A model generated the notes under the pieces. That model was not told where the DNA came from, made no database searches, and worked only from the letters and a program-made list of their open reading frames with translations. A stretch of 64,000 nt of DNA. Source: Dictyobacter kobayashii. Lineage in GTDB: Bacteria > Chloroflexota > Ktedonobacteria > Ktedonobacterales > Ktedonobacteraceae. The stretch lies in assembly GCF_003967555.1 (NCBI RefSeq), contig NZ_BIFS01000002.1, forward strand, positions 1,922,001-1,986,000, given 5' to 3'. Both the position numbers and the translations under genes were made by a program. Below, in pieces: positions 17,150 through 27,204 of this stretch. How positions within the stretch are numbered: position 1 is the stretch's first letter; each line of letters opens with the position of its first letter.

Positions 17150-19507
17150 TCAGTCAATGGTCACAGTTGTGTCCACAATATCGCGCTGGCGATATTCAAT
17201 AATTGGACCATTGAGGGTTACGGTCTCTGTGAGCCGGATATCGGTTGAGGATGCTCCAATCCTAAAGGTGAATGCTCCTGGCTCGGTGACAAAGTGCATC
17301 TGTGGATTGTAGAAGGCGAGCCGAGAAGGATGAATTGTAAAAGCGAGGCTGCGTGTTTGTCCGGGTGCGAGCGTGATACGGGCAAAGCCAAGCAAGAGGT
17401 TGTCTGGACGGGCAACCGAAGCTACCTGGTCACGGCCATAGAGCTGGACAATTTCATCTCCTATCACCTCTCCCGTGTTGCGTACTTTGAAGGCAATTTT
17501 AATTGGCTCAGTGATATCTTTCGCCTCTATACTCAGGTCGCTGTAGGCAAATGTTGTATAGCTCAATCCATGGCCAAAGGCAAACAATGGCGTAGTTGGC
17601 GAGTCTATATAATCGTTGAAGAACATCGCGCGATCCCCGCCAGCGCGGTGCCCTACGTGAGTGGGAATCTGACCAACCGAGCGTGGCATGCTGACAGGTA
17701 GACGCCCACTGGGATTAACTTTTCCGAGCAATACATCTGCCAGGCCGTTGCCTCCCTCTTCACCAGCTGGGAAAAGTTGCAGTAAGGCATTGGCCTTATC
17801 AGCCACCGAGGCAAGCGTATGGATGCGTCCACTGAGCACTACTACTATGAGTGGAGTCCCGCTGGCAGCCAGTGCATTGATGAGCTCCGGTTGAACGCCA
17901 GTAAGAGCAAGGTTTGTAGCATCATTGGCCTCGCCAGATGTGACAGGTCGTAAGAGTCCACTACGTCCGGCCACCACTACTACGGCCACATCCGCCGCGC
18001 TGGCGGCTTCTACGGCCTGCGCAAAACCAGAGCTATCATCGCCTAGAATATCGCAGCCTCTGGCATAGTGAAGCTCAACGTCCTGCCCCAGAGCGGCACG
18101 CAGGCCAGCCAGGGGTGTAACATGTGGCGTAAAATATGGACCTGGTGCATAGTCCCCACCAGCCTGCGGAACCGTGAGCCCGGTGGCCTCCGTATTTTGT
18201 GGAGCGGCATAGATGATCTCTAAATGAGACGGATAGTGATAATCGCCCTGCAAGAGCCGCTCATCGTCGGCCCCAGGACCGATGACCGCGACGCGTTTGA
18301 TGGTAGGCGAGAGTGGCAGCACTCCATCATTCGTTAGTAGAATGGTTGATTGAGCTACCACCTGGCGGGCCAGGCTACGCTGGTCGGGCGTTTGAAAGAC
18401 AGCGCTGGCGCTGCTTGTGTCAACATAAGGATGTTCGAAAAGTCCAAGCTGGAACTTGAGCTGCAGGACACGGCGAACGGCGGTATTAACAACCTCCTGT
18501 GACAAACGTCCTGCTTCAACCTCAGCCTTGAGTGGCTCCCCATAACAATCAATGGCGGGCAGTTCCATATCTAGTCCTGCCAGCAGGGCGAGGCGAGCCG
18601 CTTCCCCACGCGTAGCCGCGACCCGGTGATAATTCATCAACATATCCACCGAAGCATAGTCCGCAACTACAGGACCAATAAAACCGAGCTCTGTGCGCAG
18701 CAAATCGGTCAGGATGGCGGGGCTACCAGCGCAGGGCAGACCATCTACCGAAGCATACGAGTTCATAATCGTGGCGATACCCGTATTTCTAATCACCGTT
18801 GCAAATGGCTCGGCATAGACCTCGCGCAGTTCGCGTGGCCCCATCTGGACTGGACCCCAGTTGCGCCCACCTTCGGACATCGCATAGCCAAGGAAGTGTT
18901 TACCAGTAGCGGCAACCCCATGCGCGAGATCCTGGCCCTGTAGACCCTGGACATAGGCCGTCCCTATGGCACCTATCAATATTGGGTCCTCGCCGTAGGT
19001 CTCTTCGACGCGCCCCCAGCGAGGATCACGAGCCACATCCAGCACCGGTGCCAGGGCATGCCTGGCACCCACAGCCAACATTTGAGCACGAATAACTTCA
19101 GCCACCTGCTTAACCAGATCCGGATTCCAGGTCGCCGCCAGGCCAATACCCTGTGGAAAAACCGTAGCATCACGGTGGCAGAAGCCGCCCGTTGCTTCCT
19201 CATGAACGATAATTGGAATCCCCAGCCTTGTACGCTCAAGCGCAATTTTTTGCAGCTCATTCATAAAGGCTGCGCTTTCCTGTGGATGTAGCCCGGTGGC
19301 CGCGCCAATGCGTGTAACCTGTCCAATGCCATGCGGCATCTTCTCCGCGGCCACCTCAGGATCAAAGGTGCCTGAGCTCACAAAAGCCGTACTCCAATAG
19401 CAGCCAAGCTGGGCCAGCTTTTCATCCAGCGTCATCAGTGCCAGCAGATCTTCGACCCGCTGCTCAATAGAGGCCTGCGGATCTCGATATAATGGAATGG
19501 TTGCCAT
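17150..19507 (-). CDS. glycoside hydrolase family 3 (beta-glucosidase/beta-xylosidase type)
   Basis: A 785-residue GH3 enzyme with the (beta/alpha)8 domain, the alpha/beta sandwich and a C-terminal fibronectin-III-like domain (residues about 680-785, ending in RLAFYNPQMHFVTEPGAFTF). The catalytic Asp is in GPVVADYASVDML near residue 290; the conserved KHFLGY and RDPRWGRVEETYGEDP pieces bind the glycone. No signal peptide is seen, so it acts on imported oligosaccharides. It is the last gene after an ABC sugar importer on the minus strand and is expected to cut the imported sugar. The choice between glucoside and xyloside cannot be made by eye. Confidence 0.92.
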   Translation of the reverse strand: MATIPLYRDPQASIEQRVEDLLALMTLDEKLAQLGCYWSTAFVSSGTFDPEVAAEKMPHGIGQVTRIGAATGLHPQESAAFMNELQKIALERTRLGIPIIVHEEATGGFCHRDATVFPQGIGLAATWNPDLVKQVAEVIRAQMLAVGARHALAPVLDVARDPRWGRVEETYGEDPILIGAIGTAYVQGLQGQDLAHGVAATGKHFLGYAMSEGGRNWGPVQMGPRELREVYAEPFATVIRNTGIATIMNSYASVDGLPCAGSPAILTDLLRTELGFIGPVVADYASVDMLMNYHRVAATRGEAARLALLAGLDMELPAIDCYGEPLKAEVEAGRLSQEVVNTAVRRVLQLKFQLGLFEHPYVDTSSASAVFQTPDQRSLARQVVAQSTILLTNDGVLPLSPTIKRVAVIGPGADDERLLQGDYHYPSHLEIIYAAPQNTEATGLTVPQAGGDYAPGPYFTPHVTPLAGLRAALGQDVELHYARGCDILGDDSSGFAQAVEAASAADVAVVVVAGRSGLLRPVTSGEANDATNLALTGVQPELINALAASGTPLIVVVLSGRIHTLASVADKANALLQLFPAGEEGGNGLADVLLGKVNPSGRLPVSMPRSVGQIPTHVGHRAGGDRAMFFNDYIDSPTTPLFAFGHGLSYTTFAYSDLSIEAKDITEPIKIAFKVRNTGEVIGDEIVQLYGRDQVASVARPDNLLLGFARITLAPGQTRSLAFTIHPSRLAFYNPQMHFVTEPGAFTFRIGASSTDIRLTETVTLNGPIIEYRQRDIVDTTVTID

Positions 19508-19578
19508 AGTATATATTTTCTTTCTATCTATCCATCCTTGAGGGAGAGAAACCTATCTCTCCTCTTTCCCGGCTTGCT

Positions 19579-20466
19579 TTACTTGCTAAACCCTGCCACC
19601 AGGCCACCGAGAAGCTGACGACGCCCAAAGATATAGAGTAGAATGATTGGCGTAGCCGAAAGGAAGACCGCCGCCAGAATCGCGGGCACATTTGTTGTAT
19701 ATTGACCCTGAAAACTCCATAATGCCAGCGGCAAGACACGTACGCTGGCACTCTGGGTTAATACCAGCGGAAACAGAAAACCATTCCAGACCTGGATCGT
19801 TTCGTATATGACCACCGTGATCAAAGCGGGTCGCGACAAGGGCACTACCAGACTACGTAAAATGCGGAAATGGCCAGCCCCATCCAGTAACATCGATTCA
19901 TGTAATTCTTTTGGGATATCGCGGATATACGTTACGAGTACCAGGATCGATAGTGGGATACCAAAGGCGACACTGGGCAGGATCAGCGCGAACAGCGTAT
20001 CGTATAGATGCAGATCGGTAATCATGGCGTAGATCGGAATAATGGTCGCCTGCAAAGGGATAGCCAGGCCCACCAGAAACAGGCTAAAGACTGCCTGGGT
20101 ATAGCCATTGTGAATTCTTGAAATCGCATATGAAGCAAAGAGCGCGACAACCACAATTAAGAGTACACTTAACACGGTCACGAAAGCAGTATTCGCAAAA
20201 TAGAGACCAAAATCGTTCGAAAGGATATCCCCATAATTAGCCAGGGTCGGATGTGTGGGAGGCAGCCAAGGGGTATCTGTAAAGAAGTCAGCCAGTGGTC
20301 GCAGGCTGGTCATGAACATATAGAGCACTGGATAGAACGAGATGATGAGCCAGATCACGCCGAAAAGAATGGGGATGATCTCCCACAGATTGCCTGCAGA
20401 GCGCGTCTGTTTTTTCAATTGCTGCCTATTCGCCGCAGCCTTTTCGGGAAGTATGTCTACACCCAT
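19579..20466 (-). CDS. ABC sugar importer permease, MalG type
   Basis: A 295-residue inner-membrane permease of the CUT1 sugar ABC importers. It has about six helices and the EAA loop that contacts the ATPase, here ELHESMLLDGAGHFRILRSLVVPLSRPAL near residue 190. The C-terminal end FGRRQLLGGLVAGFSK, typically VxGLTxGAVKG in MalG, is also present. It follows the MalF-type gene after 37 bases and precedes GH3 after 71, so the three are one operon. No ATPase is encoded here, as usual for CUT1 systems sharing an MsmK-like ATPase. Confidence 0.92.
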   Translation of the reverse strand: MGVDILPEKAAANRQQLKKQTRSAGNLWEIIPILFGVIWLIISFYPVLYMFMTSLRPLADFFTDTPWLPPTHPTLANYGDILSNDFGLYFANTAFVTVLSVLLIVVVALFASYAISRIHNGYTQAVFSLFLVGLAIPLQATIIPIYAMITDLHLYDTLFALILPSVAFGIPLSILVLVTYIRDIPKELHESMLLDGAGHFRILRSLVVPLSRPALITVVIYETIQVWNGFLFPLVLTQSASVRVLPLALWSFQGQYTTNVPAILAAVFLSATPIILLYIFGRRQLLGGLVAGFSK

Positions 20467-20503
20467 AGAAGTACCTTACTTTCCATTGTAACATTGCGCT
20501 GGT

Positions 20504-21442
20504 CTACAATCCTTCCAGCTGGCTTGACATCTTTGTAAAACCGGTAAAACGCAGCAGTATAAACGACAGGACGATACCGAAGAGTGCCAGGAGCACAGCC
20601 AGTACACTGCCATAGCCGACCGATTCATTAGGGAAGGCCGTAATATACATCTGCAGCGGTAAGACACGAGTCGCATAACCAGGTCCGCCACCGGTAGTCA
20701 CCCAGAAAAGATCGAAGTAGGTAAGTGAACCAGTGAAGATCAGGGTGGTAGATGTGATAACGGTATATTTCAACTGAGGCAGCGTAATAGCGAAGAAGTT
20801 TTGGAGACGTCCCGCACCATCGATATTGGCGGCCTCATACAATTCCTTAGGGATCTGACGAGCGCCACCCAGATAGAGTAAAGCGTGAAAAGGAATAAAC
20901 TGCCAGCAAATGATGGCCATAACAACGAAAAACGCCAGGTTGGGATCACCCAGCCAGCCTCTGGCCAGAAAAGACAGGCCAATCGTCTTCAACAAAGTAT
21001 CCAGCAAGCCAAAGTTAGGGTCCAGAATTGAGAGCCAGGTGAGGCCAATCGCCACAGCCGAGAAGAGGAGCGGGATAAAATAGACAACGCTAAGTACCGC
21101 ACGGTAGCGCTGTTGTCCGGCCATGAAAACACCCAGTACGAGGCTTAGCGGAGTTTGTACCACCCAGCTAACAATCATCACCTCGATTGTCAATAGAAGC
21201 GCATGACCGGTGACCGAGTCTGAAAAGAGCGCGATCCAGTTTTTTAGACCGACCCAGGTAGCTGGTGAAAGGCCATTCCAGTTGGTGAAGCTCAAGTAGA
21301 GTGCGATAAACATTGGCACAATCGCAAAGAGAAGGTAGAATGCCAGTGCGGGCAGTGTCCATAGTACAGCCACCCAACCGGATCGTCTTGAAACTTTAGA
21401 TGTGTTCGATGAGGTGCTTGAAACCTTTATTGATGCGCTCAT
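20504..21442 (-). CDS. ABC sugar importer permease, MalF type
   Basis: A 312-residue CUT1 permease with six predicted helices. The EAA loop is ELYEAANIDGAGRLQNFFAITLPQLK near residue 215. The N-terminal LPALAFYLLFAIVPMFIALYLSF is the first helix, as in MalF/UgpA proteins. It starts after AGGAGAGCGCTT and sits between the binding-protein gene and the MalG-type permease in an operon order of binding protein, MalF, MalG, GH3. Confidence 0.92.
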   Translation of the reverse strand: MSASIKVSSTSSNTSKVSRRSGWVAVLWTLPALAFYLLFAIVPMFIALYLSFTNWNGLSPATWVGLKNWIALFSDSVTGHALLLTIEVMIVSWVVQTPLSLVLGVFMAGQQRYRAVLSVVYFIPLLFSAVAIGLTWLSILDPNFGLLDTLLKTIGLSFLARGWLGDPNLAFFVVMAIICWQFIPFHALLYLGGARQIPKELYEAANIDGAGRLQNFFAITLPQLKYTVITSTTLIFTGSLTYFDLFWVTTGGGPGYATRVLPLQMYITAFPNESVGYGSVLAVLLALFGIVLSFILLRFTGFTKMSSQLEGL

Positions 21443-21561
21443 AAGCGCTCTCCTATCTGTCGAATTTGCATTTTCACCTCTTTAATGCGAAGAGGTGAAA
21501 ATGCAAAACAAGGGTGAGGGATAGCATCCTTTAGCGTATACAACGCCAGCTGGTTGCTAGC

Positions 21562-22900
21562 CTATGAAGCACTCAAGGTCTTATTCATGTTGTCAGAGAA
21601 CTGCTGAGGAGTAATCTGCTTCAAGAACAGTTGATCGAGGTTCGTGAGCAGTACCTGTGCTGGTTGTGGCAGCAGTGCCTGGTCCCAGGACAGTTGGAAG
21701 TGGGGCGATTTCTGCACCATCTGATAGTTATATTGCAGCCAATCACCATTGGGGCGCTGGCCAGCTGCGACTCGATGCCCTGAATTGGTGGGACATCGCC
21801 AACGGCAATAAACTGCTTGACCTCTTCGTCGGCCAGGACCGCATCCTTAAGATAAGTGATACAGCTCTGAGGTGATTTAGCCGTTTTCGAGATCGAGTAG
21901 AAATTGCACGGATTGCCATAGACGTTGCCGATGTTTCCTTTGCCTCCCTCAACAGCTGGGAAAGGGAACCAGCCGAGCTTACCGTTCTTAATGAAATCAG
22001 GGCTGTTCGTCTGTACCACCGGAAAATTCCAACTGCCCTGTAACATCATGGCGGCTTTACCAGTATAGAGCAACGCAGTATCCTGGTTGGTATCAGCAAT
22101 GGTTGAAGCAAAAGAAGAACCAAACGCCCCCATGGTTACCAGCTGCTGAATCGCGGTATTGGCCTTAATGAAGGCATCCTGTGACCAGGAATTGGACTGA
22201 TTGGACAGGACGTTATTAAAGGCCTCTGGCCCCCGATACGATCGGTGAGGTATTCCGAATACATCAGATATGGCCATTTGCTGCCACCGGCCAGCGCTAT
22301 CGGAATTACATTGTGCTGTTTCAATGTATTGACCGCATTCAGCAACTCATTCCAGGTCTGAGGTGCATTGATCTTGTACTGTTTAAAGATGTCCTTATTA
22401 TAGAAGAACAATACTGGCTGTACACCACTGGTGGGAACACCATAGAGTTTGCCATTGAAGGTAGCTCCTGAGAGGACTGAAGGAATAATGCGGTTCTTCC
22501 AGGCGGGATCGGAATTGAAATCGTTGGTCATATCATACACATCGTTGGCATCGATATAGCTTTTGAGGATGCCACCGCCCCAACCGAAGAAGATGTCCGG
22601 TGGATTATGTGCGCCCATGGCGACCTGGAGCTTTTGTTTGTAAGGATCATTCTGGAAGAAATTGAGCGTAGCGTGAATTTTAGCGTGTGAGGTGTTAAAA
22701 TCATTAGTGATGGTCTGGACGACCTTTTGCTCACTACCGGTACGAATATCCCAGACTGTAATACCGTTAGAGCTACTACTGCCACCGCCTGTAGTCGTCG
22801 ATTGACTACTACCAACGCCAAAGCATCCTGCCAGCGATGTTGCCAGCGCAGCTCCACCTGTAACTTCGAGAAAAGTGCGACGTGATATCTTTGTTTGCAT
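21562..22900 (-). CDS. ABC sugar-binding lipoprotein (two apparent frameshifts)
   Basis: Extracellular solute-binding protein family 1. The start has a twin-arginine-like SRRTFLEVTGG and a lipobox LAGC near residue 26, followed by a Ser/Gly-rich linker. The frame breaks twice: after YLTDRIGG the next residues PEAFNNVLSNQ continue in another frame, and after GIESQLAS the end PNGDWLQYNYQMVQK continues in the third. Each break is at a run (C5 at 22230-22234, G4 at 21751-21754, plus strand) that is one base too short. Adding both bases gives 446 residues, normal for the family, ending at a TAG at 21562-21564. First gene of the importer operon; probably intact in the organism. Confidence 0.88.
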
Positions 22901-23105
22901 TGCTCTGCTTCTCCGGCATCTCTGCCTACCAGACCTGTAGATCATGCCTGGTATTTATAATCAAATAATATCAAATCAAGAATATATCCATTATTCCTGG
23001 TCACTACTCTTACAAAGAGCTCTCATTGCTCTTCAACTGTAAGTCTTAGGAAATGCTTCCGCTGCTCCTTTCTAGAATAGAAGTGGGTAGATGAAAAAGG
23101 GATCG

Positions 23106-24141
23106 TTAATTCTCTATAATCTCTAAATGCCTGCATGAATTGCGCACAACCAGGTTGGTTGTCAGCTCAACACGCATGCTATCAAGTGGTTCTCCGGCGA
23201 TCAGGCGTAGTAGCATTGTGGTGGCAACTCGTCCCATTTCCATTAATGGTTGGCGCACCGTCGTCAAGGTATGTAACAATGGACGCGGTCGAGACATCAT
23301 CAAAACCAATAACGCTGATATCATCAGGAATGCGAAGGCCGCGCTCATTCGCGGCACGGTAAACGCCGATTGCCTGTTCATCGCAGCCAGCAAAGATAGC
23401 GGTTGGTAGCTCTGGCAGATCAAATAGTACATTGGCCTGTTCATAGCCACTCTCTGGAATAAATTTACCAGGACGAATAAAGGCTGGATTTACCGCTAGC
23501 CCGACATTTTCTAGCGCTGATCGATAGCCCGCGATGCGATCCTGACTACAGCGGAGGGTAGAAGGACCAGCAATCACAGCGATCCGACGATGGCCGAGTG
23601 AAATAAGATATTCTGTAGCAGTACGCCCACCAAGCCAGTTGGTAGCCCCTACAGAAGGCACATCTGGTCCCAATTCACCACCATGATCGACCACAACAAA
23701 AGGAATATTACGATGGCGTAATGGATCGAAGTGTTGTGGCGCACCATGTGCAAGCACCAGAATCGCACCATCGGATGAGCCATCCTGGATTTTATCTAGC
23801 AAATGATGCTCAACCTGCAAAGAATGATGGGTTGACGAAATTGCTAAGCGGAGCTCTGAACGTGCGAGTACCTCTTCTACACCGCGCGCAATTTCAAATA
23901 TATACATGCTATCGAGGGCGGGGACCAGCATGTCAACAATATTGCTACGCTCCTTCCGTAAAAGATCTTTTGTACGACTATGGACAAAGCCATGCTCTTC
24001 CAGCAACTGTTCTACACGTTTACGAGTTTCGGGCGCCACATCTGGTCGATGATGTAAGACACGCGATACTGTAGGAATAGAAACTCCTGCTTTCGCAGCA
24101 ATTTCTGCAATCGTGCTACGCTTCGATAAAGGTTGTTTCAT
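23106..24141 (-). CDS. LacI-family regulator of the GH3/ABC operon (apparent frameshift)
   Basis: A LacI/GalR repressor. The N-terminal TIAEIAAKAGVSIPTVSRVLHHRP is the helix-turn-helix and hinge region, followed by a periplasmic-binding-protein-like sensor with IPFVVVDHGG, SLGHRRIAVIAG and ISVIGFDDVST. At 23268-23269 the frame moves: SIVTY is followed in another frame by LTTVRQPLMEMGRVATTMLL, the normal LacI C-terminal section. Two bases missing from a C run restore about 345 residues with the usual spacing VTxPLTTVRQP. It lies just upstream of the sugar importer genes on the same strand and should repress them. Confidence 0.85.
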
Positions 24142-24165
24142 TATCGGAAAATACCTAGCTTCTTT

Positions 24166-24190
24166 TATCGGAATAATACTAAGTATTCCC
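24166..24190. promoter_or_regulatory. possible LacI-type operator upstream of lacI
   Basis: An inverted repeat CGGAATA..TATTCCCG spans this position, and TATCGGAA-like half sites recur at about 24143, 24166 and 24338. Autoregulation by the LacI protein is a guess from location; the same motif is not obvious before the binding-protein gene. Confidence 0.3.
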
Positions 24191-24653
24191 GTAAAATTTC
24201 TATTTGTCAAGGGTAAATGGCTAACGAAAAAAAAGAGAGGATACGCATATGATATGCTCTCCTGGATCTAAGCCCATGAAACTGTGGCTATCAAGGATAT
24301 GGCAGTAACATACGCGATACTACTTTAATATTTTTGATCGGAAATTTATCGGTAAAAAATATTAATTTTCCTAACATAACTTGTCTTCTACCAGTCTTAT
24401 ATTTTACTTTGCAAGACATTGTTAAACGAATTTTATACAATCTTTATATAATTTGGGATAGACAAAGAACATTTTATATGCTAAGCTGAGAAAGATTTCA
24501 ACTCCCTTGAATAGAATGCTTATGCGTTCCCTTTATAGTTAAAGACCAGCACCTGATATAGAATGCTGTAAAAAGTACTCCTGATTAAACCAATTATCCA
24601 CAAAAATCTGATAAAGCAGACTGAAAATGCAAGCTGATTAAAGAAATGGACGC
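24191..24653. other. AT-rich intergenic region between divergent regulators
   Basis: No gene is visible. The stretch holds the repeated ATCGGAAATTTATCGG near 24338 and long A/T runs, and must contain the promoter of the GAF/PucR-type gene. Confidence 0.4.
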
Positions 24654-26117
24654 ATGATGGTGGAAACACAGATTCTCATGCCCGATACAATCTTTTCAAC
24701 GGTATCATTAACGCCAGCGGTCCAGATGCCAGTAGCGCACCTGGTCATTCCTTCTGAAAAGAGACAGCTGAACCTGCACGAGGTGCTGGCCCAGCTTGTA
24801 AATACAATTACTCTCCCTCTGCTCCTACCCGAAATGCTGCAGTTACTGACGGAACTAATTGTACAGGCGCTGGAGATCGACCAGTGCTTGATCATGTTAC
24901 GCGGCCAGGCCAATGATGTTTTGCGCATATGCACCAGCCATCCTGATGTACGGAATAGTGACATTCAGGTACAGAATTTACGTATTAGTGTAACGCAATG
25001 GGAACATTTACGCACATTTTCTTTGCAAGGACAATTACCAGTGCTCACTGATCGTGAGGCCGTTCTACTCAATCCTTTGCAAACGAGCTCGTATCAGAAT
25101 TTTGTCTGCATTCCACTATGTGTAGGCAATGAATACCTGGGATTACTCTATTGTTATACCAGGCAGCGACTGTGCTTAAGTAGCGATGATCAGCTACTTC
25201 TTAACACCATTGCCCAGCAGACGGCACTGGCTATCAAGCATCGCCGTTACGTTGAGGAAGATGTAGTTGCGCAACAAAATCTGGTGAAAGTATTTATTGA
25301 GGATCTGTTAGCCGGAAAACCAGAGAACGAGCCCTCATTGCAACGGCGAGCGTATATACTGGGATTTGATACTGCGAAGCCCCATGTCGTGGCTCTGGTA
25401 GAATTATCGGAAGCCAGTGAAGGGCCTGAGGATAAAAGAACAGCAGGGCAGGCACGCATGGCGCATTATCATGCAGCCATAACGCGCATCAAGCAAGGCC
25501 TGCAAGCATCTTATCCAGGTATATTAATCGACGAACGGGAAGCGAGCCTGTTCTGTCTCCTGCCACTTGAGCGGGTTGGTGATGTGGCATGGCTAAATAC
25601 CCAGCTAGAGCCACTGATCCAGACCATCTGGCAGGAATATGCTGTCTATATGTCTGTGGGTATAGGAGCATGTTGCCAGGTTATCGGTGACTATCCAAAA
25701 AGTTACGCCGAGGCTCGCGAGGCGGTTCAAATTGGAGCCTGTTTCAAGACAACACTGCGTTGTACCCACTTTGCTGAACTGGGTGCATATCGCTATCTCT
25801 ATCCATTTGTCCAGACACAAAGCCCCAATGATCAATATCAAGACTGCATTGTGGCAGTCCTGAGATATGACCAGCGTAAAAAGGCCAATCTCTTAGATAC
25901 CCTCGAAGTTTATCTTGAATGTGGCGGCAACATTGCCAGAACCTCTTGCATACTTGAGGTGCATCGCAACACGCTACTGCAGCGCCTTAGCCGTATGCAA
26001 AAGCTCTGCCCACTGGATCTAGAACATATGCCATATCGCCTTCCGTTATTGATGGCACTCAAAAGTTATCGTCTACGCGCCTATCAGCTGCGTAACGACG
26101 AGCCTGTGGATGACTAA
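24654..26117 (+). CDS. GAF-domain regulator with PucR/CdaR-type C-terminal helix-turn-helix
   Basis: A 487-residue cytosolic regulator. Residues about 45-205 form a GAF sensor domain (SYQNFVCIPLCVGNEYLGLLYCY, then DDQLLLNTIAQQTALAIKHR). A middle region resembles the GGDEF-like fold of CdaR/PucR proteins (VALVELSEAS.., VGIGACCQVIGDYPKSYAEAREAV). The C-terminal DTLEVYLECGGNIARTSCILEVHRNTLLQRL is the PucR helix-turn-helix. Such proteins activate catabolic genes in response to small molecules. It is divergent from lacI and convergent with the gene at 26139, so its target is unclear. The ATG has only a weak ribosome binding site. Confidence 0.85.
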   Translation: MMVETQILMPDTIFSTVSLTPAVQMPVAHLVIPSEKRQLNLHEVLAQLVNTITLPLLLPEMLQLLTELIVQALEIDQCLIMLRGQANDVLRICTSHPDVRNSDIQVQNLRISVTQWEHLRTFSLQGQLPVLTDREAVLLNPLQTSSYQNFVCIPLCVGNEYLGLLYCYTRQRLCLSSDDQLLLNTIAQQTALAIKHRRYVEEDVVAQQNLVKVFIEDLLAGKPENEPSLQRRAYILGFDTAKPHVVALVELSEASEGPEDKRTAGQARMAHYHAAITRIKQGLQASYPGILIDEREASLFCLLPLERVGDVAWLNTQLEPLIQTIWQEYAVYMSVGIGACCQVIGDYPKSYAEAREAVQIGACFKTTLRCTHFAELGAYRYLYPFVQTQSPNDQYQDCIVAVLRYDQRKKANLLDTLEVYLECGGNIARTSCILEVHRNTLLQRLSRMQKLCPLDLEHMPYRLPLLMALKSYRLRAYQLRNDEPVDD

Positions 26118-26138
26118 CTTTTTGCGACCTTAGCAAAT

Positions 26139-26636
26139 TTAGATTTCAGGATGTTTATGTCGCGGCATTTGCATCAAGATGTAGCCGGTCTCCAGGATTG
26201 AAGAGATCTCAATGCCAAATGAGCGTGTCTTCAAACGTGTGCGTGAGAGCACATTGCGCACCGGGCGCATCTCTTGATCCCAGACGCCCGCCTCCTGCGC
26301 TTCTTGCAGACGCTTGCGGCTGCGGGCAATGGCCGTCTCCGACACACGTCCACTATTGAAACTCGCCAGGAGGACCTCATAAGGACAATAGTAAGGATAG
26401 GCTTCGAGCAAAGGAAGAAGCACGCAGCTTTCACTGGTCGTGAATTGCTGCTCCATCAACATATGTGGTCGCTCATCTTTACAAACAAGATGCGAAAGAG
26501 TTCCGAGAGTCGTGTTGAGGGCAAGGGTATGGCCTGCTGGTAGTAAGCCTTGCAATGAAAAATGTAAGACCTCTTCACTGTTTTCCTGCAAGTAACTGAC
26601 AGGTGTTTTCACCTTACGCAGGGAAACTTTTTGCAT
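26139..26636 (-). CDS. uncharacterised protein with a probable winged-helix C-terminus
   Basis: A 165-residue protein I do not recognise as a named family. The C-terminal half (residues about 85-160) reads like an OmpR/SARP-type winged helix: LLPLLEAYPYYCPYEVLLAS, then ETAIARSRKRLQEAQ, then RPVRNVLSRTRLKTRSFGIEISSILETGYIL, the last being the usual recognition helix and beta-hairpin ending in GY. The N-terminal part (LHFSLQGLLPAGHTLALNTT) may be a small beta domain. The ATG at 26636 follows AAGGAGCGCCACT and is preferred over 26726. A DNA-binding role is inferred only from this pattern. Confidence 0.65.
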   Translation of the reverse strand: MQKVSLRKVKTPVSYLQENSEEVLHFSLQGLLPAGHTLALNTTLGTLSHLVCKDERPHMLMEQQFTTSESCVLLPLLEAYPYYCPYEVLLASFNSGRVSETAIARSRKRLQEAQEAGVWDQEMRPVRNVLSRTRLKTRSFGIEISSILETGYILMQMPRHKHPEI

Positions 26637-27204
26637 AGTGGCGCTCCTTGTCTGGCTAACGCAATAGGTTAAGGGATAAAAATACGCGCTATTGGTCAGG
26701 CTACTAAGACGACGCTGGCTTGACATGCTCTTTCACCACAAACTTCTGTGTTACTCCTCCACTAATTTTGTAATGGCACCTTGATATTTTGGGATGTCCA
26801 TAAGACATAATCAAAGTACCAGTAGAATTAATACAAGGTTGGATCTGCCGTTCAGGGCAATGTACGTTGGAAAAGTCACAAGAGTTGTTTGAAATATGCT
26901 TGTAGTATATTGAACGTAACCTGATAAGGATTTTCTCCCAAAAAATGCTGGCACCCAGAAAGCAATAAAAATACTGTATATAATAAACATACACGGAATA
27001 TATGTAAAAAGCAATGGCTTGACGAATATGTTTTGCCTGCAATCAGGCGCATTTGGATGGTGAAAATATCTTTGTTGTTCATGTAATTAACTTTTTATAT
27101 ATGTGTTATTTTTTGTATAAAAATAATAATACATTAGGTGATATTTTTCATTGCAAAAACTGGTTTTTATATGCATAAGGTGTAACTCTGTGTTGATTGG
27201 CTGG
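26637..27204. other. AT-rich intergenic region
   Basis: 568 bases without a supportable gene. An open frame on the minus strand (26704-27042) has biased composition and no ribosome binding site, and I do not count it as a gene. Confidence 0.45.

Noticed and set aside
21562..22900. Programmed ribosomal frameshifting in the binding-protein gene
   Set aside because: Two shifts in one gene, no slippery heptamer with a following structure, and the same kind of break in eight unrelated genes make a sequence error far more likely.
26704..27042. Minus-strand open frame of 112 codons with a few cysteines (VHCPERQIQPCINS)
   Set aside because: No ribosome binding site, skewed composition from an AT-rich region and no recognisable domain; the cysteine spacing does not fit a zinc ribbon.
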